From: an uncultured Hymenobacter sp.
Lineage (GTDB): Bacteria > Bacteroidota > Bacteroidia > Cytophagales > Hymenobacteraceae
Length of the DNA stretch: 6,516 nt
Direction of reading: 5' to 3'
Assembly (NCBI GenBank): GCA_937871705.1
Contig: CALMOO010000374.1
Span: forward strand, 7,581-14,096
How positions within the stretch are numbered: the stretch's first letter is position 1; each line of letters begins with the position of its first letter. A program made the position numbers and the translations under genes. The notes beneath the pieces are model-generated. The model was not told where the DNA came from and ran no database searches. It saw only the letters and a program-made list of their open reading frames with translations. Shown here piece by piece: positions 1-5,993 of this stretch.

Positions 1-259
1 AAAGGTTGAACTGGCGCTCCTGCGCAGCGTTCAGTAGCTGGCCTTCTGGACCGCGGCCAAGACGGGCAGAAAGCCAGGGCTCGTGCGACACAACGACCTG
101 CTGGTCGTGCGAGATTACAACATCCAGTTCGAGCACATCAACCCCGAGCGCGAGCGCATGTAGAAAGGCAGGCAAGGTGTTTTCAGGGCGGAGGCCGCGG
201 CAACCACGATGGCCATGTACTTCGGGCTCGGTGTGGTGGGCAGCGTCAATTGGCAGCAT
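1..259 (-). CDS. Glycerophosphodiester phosphodiesterase, N-terminal part (runs off left edge)
   Basis: This is the first 86 codons of a gene read leftwards from an ATG at 259-257; the rest lies outside the window. The family hydrolyses glycerophosphodiesters, the deacylated phospholipids, to glycerol-3-phosphate and an alcohol. The visible part carries the start of the GDPD TIM barrel: HGHRG at residues 15-19 (His17 and Arg18 of the active site), RPENTLPAF at 24-32 (Glu26), ELDV at 44-47 (Glu44 and Asp46, metal ligands), and SHEPW at 58-62, where His59 matches the second catalytic histidine of the usual HD motif. There is no long signal peptide before the barrel, only about 14 residues, so the visible start suggests a cytoplasmic enzyme, or that the true start lies elsewhere. 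No clear ribosome binding site precedes the ATG. It is divergent from the DUF2939-like gene. The family call is strong; the substrate cannot be told. Confidence 0.88.
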   Translation of the reverse strand, partial: MLPIDAAHHTEPEVHGHRGCRGLRPENTLPAFLHALALGVDVLELDVVISHDQQVVVSHEPWLSARLGRGPEGQLLNAAQERQFNL

Positions 260-376
260 ATAACGTAGTAGCTAGCGTGGCTCCGGATTGGCATTCTTGC
301 TGGTACTTACCAGACCCGCAGAGCATGTAAGTAAATTTGTAAGGCAGCATTTTCAACACGCTGCATGCTATTCTCT
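260..376. promoter_or_regulatory. Divergent intergenic region with a candidate Bacteroidota promoter box
   Basis: This region separates the leftward phosphodiesterase from the rightward DUF2939-like gene. On the plus strand, TAAATTTG at 332-339 matches the Bacteroidota -7 consensus TAnnTTTG exactly and lies 37 bases before the ATG at 377, a plausible spacing for a short leader. No convincing TTG-type -33 box lies about 20 bases upstream; only CTTAC around 306-310 is near. No equally good box was seen on the minus strand for the phosphodiesterase. There is no hairpin or small gene of note. Confidence 0.45.
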
Positions 377-1000
377 ATGAAAAAAACTGTACTTGTAATA
401 GTGCTGCTCGCTGTGGCGGTGGGAGGCTATTTCTACTATCAATCATTCCATAAAGGGCCACAATACGCCCTACTAGAAGCTGCTAAAGCTACCCAAACAC
501 ACGACGTAGCCACCTTCGAGCGCTACGTGGACGTAGATGCGCTAACCGGCCACCTGGTAGATGATGTGGCAAGCCAAGGGTCACTGCTAACATCGCTGGT
601 GCCGGGTGGTGGGCTGGCTATGCAAGGCGCCTTGCGCATGCTAAAGCCGCAACTGGCCAAGGCAGCCCACAGTGAGATTCAGCGCTACGTAGAAACTGGC
701 TCGGTAGAAGCAGCGCAAGCAGCCGCCCCGAAGCGAATGGTCAACCTATCTTTTATGGGGCTGGCGAGCCGGATAGTAAGCCCAGACAGCGAGTTCAAAG
801 GCGTCAAGTACACGACCGAAAAGGGCGATGAAGCGCTGGTAGGCCTAGAGTTTACGCAGCCTAAGTACGACACCACAATGGTACTCGAAGTGAAGCTGCT
901 CAAGCAGCCTGACGGCCACTGGCAAGCGAAAGAGCTCACCAATACCGGGGAGTTGCTACGCCACGTAGCGCGACTACAAAAGGAGCAGTTGCTAAAATAA
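377..1000 (+). CDS. DUF2939-like membrane-anchored protein
   Basis: The protein has 207 residues if it starts at ATG 377; an in-frame ATG at 365 would add MLFS. The start at 377 is preferred because it gives a standard MKKT signal-anchor start. Residues 4-22 form one hydrophobic segment (VLVIVLLAVAVGGYFYY), after which the remaining ~185 residues should lie in the periplasm. Just after the membrane segment comes a helix of the type PQYALLEAAKA (28-38), then VATFERYVDVDAL (44-56), and near the end DGHWQAKELTN (179-189). This pattern of small residues, then xYVDxxAL, then a C-terminal dG-W strand resembles the DUF2939 family, whose function is unknown. The family assignment is from recall. The gene is alone on its strand, with a promoter box upstream and a strong terminator 28 bases after the stop, so it is probably monocistronic. 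Confidence 0.7.
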   Translation: MKKTVLVIVLLAVAVGGYFYYQSFHKGPQYALLEAAKATQTHDVATFERYVDVDALTGHLVDDVASQGSLLTSLVPGGGLAMQGALRMLKPQLAKAAHSEIQRYVETGSVEAAQAAAPKRMVNLSFMGLASRIVSPDSEFKGVKYTTEKGDEALVGLEFTQPKYDTTMVLEVKLLKQPDGHWQAKELTNTGELLRHVARLQKEQLLK

Positions 1001-1027
1001 CCTACATTTCGGCCCCCTGTTTGCCCT

Positions 1028-1068
1028 AACAAAAAAACCTTAGCCAATGTGGCTAAGGTTTTTTTGTT
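1028..1068. terminator. Bidirectional rho-independent terminator between convergent genes
   Basis: A perfect inverted repeat has arms 1028-1046 and 1050-1068 with only ATG between them (in RNA, more likely a 5-base loop). The core CCTTAGCCA pairs with TGGCTAAGG. Seven A residues lie at 1031-1037 and seven T residues at 1059-1065, so the hairpin is followed by a U-tract in either direction. It lies 27 bases after the stop of the plus-strand DUF2939-like gene and 20 bases after the stop of the minus-strand PLDc_N gene, so it should end both transcripts. Confidence 0.93.
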
Positions 1069-1088
1069 GGGGCTGCTGTGGTGCGGCT

Positions 1089-1361
1089 TTAGTTGCTACG
1101 ACCAGAGAATAGCAAGTAGATAATAGAACCACCGATGGGGAAGAACCAGATGATGATGCCCCAGATTAGTTTTTTACCTAATGACCAGTCCTGCTTAAGC
1201 AAGCTGATGAGGGCATAAATGGCAAGAATTAAGTAGATGACGCCCGCTATGCTCAGCGAACCGTTGTTGTTATAGCGGCTGCAGCTACTCAAAGAAAGCA
1301 GCAAAGCAGGCAGAAGGACCGTAGGCGAAAGCCGCGAAACAATGGAAGAAGGGTTACGCAT
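1089..1361 (-). CDS. Small PLDc_N-type membrane protein with a possible lipobox
   Basis: From ATG 1361 the product has 90 residues. An upstream ATG at 1457 is open in frame but adds 32 residues with no membrane or signal character, read through AT-rich DNA that looks like a promoter region, so the shorter start is preferred. Residues 11-26 are hydrophobic and end in LSSC with Cys27, a lipobox-like site. Two membrane segments follow, about 38-55 (IAGVIYLILAIYALISLL) and 65-85. The second contains IIWFFPIGGSIIYLLF, which matches the short PLDc_N module found at the N-terminus of phospholipase D/cardiolipin synthases and in free-standing small proteins. No HKD catalytic motif is present, so it has no phospholipase activity of its own. 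The region after Cys27 (SRYNNN) lacks the acidic residues of the Bacteroidota lipoprotein surface-export signal. Its role is unknown. Confidence 0.72.
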   Translation of the reverse strand: MRNPSSIVSRLSPTVLLPALLLSLSSCSRYNNNGSLSIAGVIYLILAIYALISLLKQDWSLGKKLIWGIIIWFFPIGGSIIYLLFSGRSN

Positions 1362-1461
1362 GACGAAGGTGTGTGAAGAAGAGTTAGTGTTTCCGTCCTC
1401 AATACGCAACAACTTGAAATTAGATATATAGTACAGGATTAATCGTTTGAAATACAAGTGT
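1362..1461 (-). promoter_or_regulatory. AT-rich intergenic region upstream of the PLDc_N gene
   Basis: About 100 bases separate the rhomboid stop from the preferred start of the PLDc_N gene. The part from about 1400 to 1461 is clearly richer in A and T than the genes beside it, as expected of a promoter region. No exact TAnnTTTG box was found on the minus strand; TAATTTCA, the complement of bases near 1413-1420, is only a partial match. No hairpin terminator for the rhomboid gene was recognised, so read-through into the PLDc_N gene is possible. Confidence 0.3.
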
Positions 1462-2094
1462 TTATCTAAAATAACCTAGTACTTGCTCTATAAATACTGG
1501 CAGAACGCCTGGCATTAGGGCACTGGTGAGCACTACCCCGTACAGCGCGCCATAGAAGTGGGCATCGTGGTTGATATTGTCGCCCCGGCGGCGGCCCATG
1601 TAGTAGGAATAGAGCAGATAGAGCACACCCCAGATAAAGCCAGGGATGCCAAACGGGATAAACATCATGTAGACTTTGCCAATGGGCTGGAACAGGATGC
1701 CCGCAAACAGCACCGACGCTACCCCCCCCGAAGCGCCCAAGCTACGGTAGCCAGGGTCGTGGCGGTGGCGAAAATAGGTGGGCAAATCGGAGACAATGAT
1801 GCCGCCCAGGTACAGCACCAGGAAGGCAATAATGCCATTGGTAGGCCCTAGCTCGCTGGCGAAGGCTGACAGTGTTACCCCCCCAAATGAGTAGAAGGTA
1901 ATCATGTTGAAGAGTAGGTGGCCCCAGTCGGCGTGCAGGAAGCCGGAGGTGAGTAGCCGATACCACTGGCCGCCGCGGCGGTTCATTTGGTAGGGGTCGA
2001 GTATCCAGTTATTCATCAGTTCCTGGTTCGACCAGGCGTAGGCCGAGATGGCTACGGTGAGGCCAAGCAGGATAAGCAGCGGGTTGAGATGCAT
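1462..2094 (-). CDS. Rhomboid family intramembrane serine protease
   Basis: This 210-residue membrane protein has six likely transmembrane helices (about 3-21, 58-79, 86-103, 121-139, 142-165 and 178-197), the size and layout of a compact bacterial rhomboid. Rhomboids cut transmembrane proteins inside the bilayer with a Ser-His dyad. Here Ser122 lies in GASGG (120-124) at the start of helix 4, and the partner is His179 in NHDAHFYGALYG (175-186) of helix 6. The conserved WYRLLTSGFLH (44-54) and H54-x4-H59-x3-N63 motif around loop 1 and helix 2 are also present, so the enzyme appears catalytically complete. Substrates cannot be inferred. The gene starts 15 bases after the isoprenyl synthase stop on the same strand, suggesting cotranscription. 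No Shine-Dalgarno sequence precedes the ATG; that gap instead holds a CTACCCC heptamer. Runs of eight and seven G occur in the coding strand. Confidence 0.94.
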   Translation of the reverse strand: MHLNPLLILLGLTVAISAYAWSNQELMNNWILDPYQMNRRGGQWYRLLTSGFLHADWGHLLFNMITFYSFGGVTLSAFASELGPTNGIIAFLVLYLGGIIVSDLPTYFRHRHDPGYRSLGASGGVASVLFAGILFQPIGKVYMMFIPFGIPGFIWGVLYLLYSYYMGRRRGDNINHDAHFYGALYGVVLTSALMPGVLPVFIEQVLGYFR

Positions 2095-2109
2095 CGAGGG
2101 GGGTAGGGA

Positions 2110-3081
2110 TTATGATTCGCGCTCCAGCAGCTGGAGGGCGAGCTGGCGCAGGGGCGCTTTACGCGCAGCGGGCACCTGTAGGCGCTCCAGGTGCAGCAGG
2201 GCAGCCTGGAAGTAGTCGTTGATGAGCGCCTCGGTCTGGGGGCGAATTTGGAGCTCATCGTAGATACTGCGCACGGCTTGCACCTTGGCCTCGGCATCAC
2301 GTACGGGCTGGCCGAGGTGGCGCGCCAGCGTGGCCTGCTGGGCAGCATCGGCCTGGGCCTGGGCGGTGAGCAGGAGGAAGGTTTTCTTATCGGAAATGAT
2401 GTCGCCGCCAACCCGTTTGCCGAAGGTAGCCGCATCGCCATACACGTCGAGCAGGTCGTCGCGGAGCTGAAAAGCCAAGCCGATGTCGGTACCGAACTGC
2501 CGCAAGTGCTCGGCGTCGGCTGCGGGCGCGTCGGCCAGCAGAGCGCCTAGCTCCAAGGCAAAGCCGAGCAGGACGGCCGTTTTCAGTCGAATCATGTCGA
2601 GGTACTGCGGGATGGTTATGGTCGTTTCGGTCTCGAAATTCATGTCCCATTGCTGGCCTTCGCACACCTCGGCGGCGGTCTGGGAGAAGCGGCGCAGCAC
2701 CTGCGGCAGCAGGGGTAGGGACACGTTTTCGAAGAGCAATTCGTAGGCCCGCACCAGCATCACATCGCCCGAGAGAATGGCCACGTTGGGGTTCCACTTC
2801 TCGTGCACGGTGAGCTGGCCGCGGCGCAGCGGCGCCTGGTCCATGAGGTCGTCGTGGAGCAGGGTGAAGTTGTGAAAGACTTCGGTGGCCAGGGCTGGCT
2901 TCACAAAGGAACTCAGTTCATCGGTGAATAGCTGGGCGCCCATCAGCGTGAGCAGCGGGCGCAGACGCTTTCCGCCGAGGCTCATGATGTAGCGAATGGG
3001 GTCGTAAAGGGCAGCGGGCTGCTGGCCGTAGTCAAGCTCTTTTAGGGCTTGCTGGAGGAGGCTGGAGAGGTCGGGTTGCAC
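2110..3081 (-). CDS. Short-chain isoprenyl (polyprenyl) diphosphate synthase
   Basis: The 323-residue protein is a trans-prenyltransferase, which condenses isopentenyl diphosphate onto an allylic diphosphate to supply isoprenoids such as quinone tails and carotenoids. The expected motifs are in order: GGKRLRP (36-42), the first Asp-rich motif DDLMD (77-81) followed by RRG (86-88), a K-T pair at 167-168, the second Asp-rich motif DDLLD (208-212), and GGDIISDKKT (225-234). The first motif has no two-residue insertion, and an aromatic residue, Phe72, lies five positions before it, next to Thr73. In this family that favours a short product, perhaps C15 or C20; this is an inference, and the length is not settled by sequence alone. 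The start is GTG at 3081-3079. No in-frame ATG lies upstream before the stop at 3138-3136, and the first internal Met that could serve (Met33) would remove the N-terminal helix. The rhomboid gene follows directly. Confidence 0.93.
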   Translation of the reverse strand: MQPDLSSLLQQALKELDYGQQPAALYDPIRYIMSLGGKRLRPLLTLMGAQLFTDELSSFVKPALATEVFHNFTLLHDDLMDQAPLRRGQLTVHEKWNPNVAILSGDVMLVRAYELLFENVSLPLLPQVLRRFSQTAAEVCEGQQWDMNFETETTITIPQYLDMIRLKTAVLLGFALELGALLADAPAADAEHLRQFGTDIGLAFQLRDDLLDVYGDAATFGKRVGGDIISDKKTFLLLTAQAQADAAQQATLARHLGQPVRDAEAKVQAVRSIYDELQIRPQTEALINDYFQAALLHLERLQVPAARKAPLRQLALQLLERES

Positions 3082-3085
3082 GGGG

Positions 3086-3093
3086 CAAAGGTA
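3086..3093 (-). promoter_or_regulatory. Candidate -7 promoter box (TACCTTTG) abutting the GTG start
   Basis: On the minus strand TACCTTTG is an exact fit to the Bacteroidota -7 consensus TAnnTTTG and ends only four bases before the GTG of the isoprenyl synthase. If used, transcription would begin at or within a few bases of the start codon, giving a leaderless message. No TTG-type -33 box is seen about 20 bases upstream, which lowers confidence. The upstream gene has its own terminator, so the synthase does need a promoter between 3082 and 3183. Confidence 0.35.
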
Positions 3094-3182
3094 GGTTGGG
3101 CAGGGTGGCTCTGCGGGGAATCTTGGCCCTACCCCCTATACCAAAAGAGGCAGGACTGAGGCAGCAGCTTATACATCTTAAA

Positions 3183-3217
3183 CAAAAAAGAGGTCTATAG
3201 CGACGCTACAGACCTCT
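3183..3217 (-). terminator. Rho-independent terminator of the RNase R gene
   Basis: Read on the minus strand, AGAGGTCTGTAGC (3217-3205) pairs with GCTATAGACCTCT (3201-3189) around a three-base GTC loop. The single imperfect position is a G-U pair in the minus-strand RNA but an A-C mismatch in plus-strand RNA, so the hairpin favours minus-strand transcripts. It is followed by six T residues (complement of 3184-3189). It lies about 50 bases after the RNase R stop and separates that gene from the isoprenyl synthase. Confidence 0.9.
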
Positions 3218-3268
3218 CAGGAAATTGGTCAGCTCCTCGTTTAGTTGAGGGGGTAGGCGGGTGAAGTG

Positions 3269-5794
3269 CTACCGGCGGCGCTTGCCACCTTCTCGGCCAC
3301 CGCGCCCACCACTGCTGCTACCCCCGCCACGGGGGCCACCGCTCTTGCTGCCTTTGTCGCCACGGTAGCCACCACGGCTACTACCACGACCGGCTTCGCG
3401 CTCGGCACGCTCGCGCTGCTTCACGCTTTCGGGACGGTTATCGACTAGCTCCATGTCGATGGTGCGGTCGAGCAGGTTGGCGGCGGTCACGACTACTTGC
3501 AGCTCGTCGCCAAACTGGATGATGCGCTTCGAACCGCGACCTACGAGGCGGTAATTGTCCTTATCGAGCTCGAAGGTGTCGCCGGGCAGGTCGCTGATGC
3601 GAATCATGCCTTCGCACTTGTTCTCCTCAATCTCGACGTAGATGCCGCGCTCAGTAAGTCCCGACACCACGCCGGTGAACTGCTCGCCGATGTGCGCACC
3701 GATGTACTCGACTTGCTTGTACTTGATGCTAGCGCGCTCGGCGTTTGCTGCCAGCTTCTCACGGGCCGACGAGTGCTTGCACTCCTCTTCCACGGGCTCG
3801 ACGGGTACGTTCTTGCCACCCTCTAGGTAGTGTTCCAATAGGCGGTGCGCCATCATGTCGGGGTAGCGACGGATGGGCGACGTGAAGTGCGAGTAGTGCG
3901 CGAACGCCAGGCCGAAGTGCCCTAGCGGCTCGGTGGTGTAAATGGCCTTCGACATCGACCGGATGGCTAGGCCCTGAATCACGTTTTGCTCGGGCTTACC
4001 CACCACCTCTTCGCTCAGCTTGTTCAGCTCGGTGCTGACTTTTTTCGGGTTGCTCAGGTTCAGCTTGTGGCCAAACTTGAGAGCGAAAAGCGAGAAGTTT
4101 TCGAGGCGCTCGGGGTCGGGTGCATCGTGGGTACGGTACACCATCGTGAAGCGCGGCTTAGTTTTCTTAAGGCCAAACACGAACTCGGCCACACGCTTGT
4201 TGGCAAGCAGCATGAATTCCTCTATGAGCTTGTGCGCATCCTTACGCTCCTTCACGTACACGCCGAGCGGCTTACCGTCGGGGCCCAGCTTGAACTTCAC
4301 CTCCTGAGTTTCGAAGGTGATGGCACCCTTGCGAAAGCGGTCGGCCGAGAGCTTTTTGGCAAGGCGATTTAGCAGGTTGATTTCTTCGGCGTAGTCGCCC
4401 TCGCCGGTTTCGATGCGCTCCTGCGCTTCCTCATAGCTGAAGCGGCGGTCGGAGTGAATGACAGTTTTGCCAAACCACGAGTCTTGCAGCTTGCCTTTTT
4501 CGTCGAGCTCAAACACGGCCGAGAACGTCAGCTTGTCTTCGTTGGGCCGCAATGAGCAGAGGCCGTTCGAGAGGTTTTCGGGCAGCATCGGAATCACGCG
4601 GTCCACGAGGTACACCGAGGTGGCGCGGCTCTTACCCTCGCGCTCTAGCTCGGTGCCGGGGCGCACGTAGTGCGTCACGTCGGCGATGTGCACGCCCACT
4701 TCGTAGTTACCATTCTCCAGGGTACGCAAACTCAGGGCATCGTCAAAGTCCTTGGCGTCGGCCGGGTCGATGGTGAAGGTGAGGATGTCGCGGAAGTCGC
4801 GGCGCTTGGCAATTTCCTCTTTCGAGATGGTAGTCGGGATGGCATCTGCTTCCTCTTCTACCGCCGTCGGAAATTCGAAGGGTAGGCCGAACTCCGCCAT
4901 GATGGCGTTTATCTCGGCCTCGTTCTGGCCAGCCGCGCCGAAGTTGCGGATGATGGTACCAACGGGGTTGCGCCCTTCGCCATCGTGCTCCGGAAAGTCG
5001 GTGATGCGCACCAGCACCTTGTCGCCGTTGCGCGAGTCACCGAGCTGGTCAGGTGGCACCATCACGTCGAAATACGCCTTGCGGTTATCGGGCTTCACAA
5101 AGCCGATAGGACCGCTCATCTGCAAGCGACCTACTACTTCGGAGCGCTCGCGCTTGAGCACTTCCACCACGTCGCCGGTGAGGCGGCCATCGCGCACACC
5201 GCGCAGGCGCACCCGCACTAGGTCACCGTTGAGGGCGTAGCGGAGTTGGTCGGTGAAGACGCGAATATCCTCGCCCTCGCTGTCCTCGCGCACCACAAAG
5301 GCAAAGCGGGGGGTAGCGAGCGCTACGGTGCCGATAACGGTATTGGCATCGCGGTTAGGGCGGCGTTCGGGGCCATCGCCAGCGTAGTCAAAGCCAGCGA
5401 AGCGGCGGCGGTGCACAATGGGGTCCCGGCCAAATTCTTCGTCTAAGTCAGGCTGAACTGGCGCGGCAGCCGGTGCTTCCTTTTTAGCTGTTTTGCGGCC
5501 CTTGGTGGCACTAGCGGCCACTTGCAGGTCGGTAGGGTTGCCTAAGCGGTATTCGTCGTTTTGCAGCAGTTCTATGCGGCCAGTTTGGCGCAAGTCTTTG
5601 AGGTGGGCAAATAGTTCTTCACGCTTGGCTTTGGTGGTAATGCCGAGGCGGCGCGAAAGCTGCCGGTAGGCTAGCACTTTGCCTGGGTTGTCGGCAAACT
5701 GCCGATATACTTCTTCTTGGCTCAGGCTAGCTGGGGCGGGAGCTGCCTTCGCGCGAGCGGCGCGGGGGGCAGCAGAGTCTTGGGGGTTTTTCAT
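3269..5794 (-). CDS. rnr: Ribonuclease R (3'-5' exoribonuclease, RNB family)
   Basis: This 841-residue enzyme degrades RNA, including structured RNA, one nucleotide at a time from the 3' end. In order it has a winged-helix domain (about 25-85, from SQEEVYRQF), a charged linker, two cold-shock OB domains (about 152-212 and 220-285), the catalytic RNB domain (about 335-660), an S1 domain (about 703-783) and a basic tail. The catalytic motif IDPADAKDFDDA gives Asp343, Asp349, Asp351 and Asp352, matching the four metal-binding aspartates of RNase II. TSPIRRYPDMMAHR (638-651) is the second conserved block, carrying the active-site arginine. The winged helix and overall length favour RNase R over RNase II. 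The tail from 787 is rich in Arg and Gly, with three RGG motifs (807, 822, 831). The ATG at 5794 is followed by an Ala/Pro-rich stretch, so a slightly later start cannot be excluded. It is transcribed alone, ending at its own terminator. Confidence 0.96.
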   Translation of the reverse strand: MKNPQDSAAPRAARAKAAPAPASLSQEEVYRQFADNPGKVLAYRQLSRRLGITTKAKREELFAHLKDLRQTGRIELLQNDEYRLGNPTDLQVAASATKGRKTAKKEAPAAAPVQPDLDEEFGRDPIVHRRRFAGFDYAGDGPERRPNRDANTVIGTVALATPRFAFVVREDSEGEDIRVFTDQLRYALNGDLVRVRLRGVRDGRLTGDVVEVLKRERSEVVGRLQMSGPIGFVKPDNRKAYFDVMVPPDQLGDSRNGDKVLVRITDFPEHDGEGRNPVGTIIRNFGAAGQNEAEINAIMAEFGLPFEFPTAVEEEADAIPTTISKEEIAKRRDFRDILTFTIDPADAKDFDDALSLRTLENGNYEVGVHIADVTHYVRPGTELEREGKSRATSVYLVDRVIPMLPENLSNGLCSLRPNEDKLTFSAVFELDEKGKLQDSWFGKTVIHSDRRFSYEEAQERIETGEGDYAEEINLLNRLAKKLSADRFRKGAITFETQEVKFKLGPDGKPLGVYVKERKDAHKLIEEFMLLANKRVAEFVFGLKKTKPRFTMVYRTHDAPDPERLENFSLFALKFGHKLNLSNPKKVSTELNKLSEEVVGKPEQNVIQGLAIRSMSKAIYTTEPLGHFGLAFAHYSHFTSPIRRYPDMMAHRLLEHYLEGGKNVPVEPVEEECKHSSAREKLAANAERASIKYKQVEYIGAHIGEQFTGVVSGLTERGIYVEIEENKCEGMIRISDLPGDTFELDKDNYRLVGRGSKRIIQFGDELQVVVTAANLLDRTIDMELVDNRPESVKQRERAEREAGRGSSRGGYRGDKGSKSGGPRGGGSSSGGRGGREGGKRRR

Positions 5795-5993
5795 TGAATG
5801 AGTAAGACGGGCCGCCGGGTAGCTTGAATAGAATATCGGAGGCGCGTAGAGTGAAATCTGTAAGGTGGAGTGGTACTCCGCCTATCATTGAACGATGTAA
5901 ATAACGTAGGTGGTGGCAGGTTGTTCGGCTCCTACCCCACCCCCAGCTTACGAAGGCTAATCTGCCCTGCTGGAAACGGAATGTGGCTCCGGG
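5795..5993. other. Intergenic region upstream of RNase R
   Basis: These 199 bases lie between the ABC transporter stop and the RNase R start and should hold the RNase R promoter and the end of the ABC transcript. No gene was seen, and no exact TAnnTTTG box was found on the minus strand. A hairpin at 5863-5883 has nine paired positions (AGGTGGAGT with ACTCCGCCT, one of them G-T) and a three-base loop. It has no U-tract on either strand, so it is at best a weak terminator or leader structure. A CTACCCC heptamer lies at 5932-5938. Confidence 0.4.

Noticed and set aside
365..376. Start of the DUF2939-like gene at ATG 365 rather than 377
   Set aside because: The extra residues MLFS precede a typical MKKT signal-anchor start and add nothing expected of the family; 377 is preferred though not proven.
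1362..1457. N-terminal extension of the PLDc_N gene from ATG 1457
   Set aside because: The added residues lack domain or signal features, come from AT-rich DNA that looks like a promoter region, and would bury the signal-like segment.
2052..2797. Minus-strand overlapping frames of 129 and 136 codons inside the isoprenyl synthase
   Set aside because: They are Arg/Pro/Ser-rich out-of-frame readings of a clearly coding gene, with no recognisable motif.
3266..3448. Plus-strand reading frame giving an Ala/Thr-rich 60-residue protein
   Set aside because: It is the antisense shadow of the Gly/Arg-rich RNase R tail; its low-complexity composition follows from that.
5863..5883. Hairpin in front of RNase R as a terminator of the ABC transporter gene
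   Set aside because: It has a decent stem but no U-tract on either strand and lies over 100 bases after the stop, so it was not called as a terminator.
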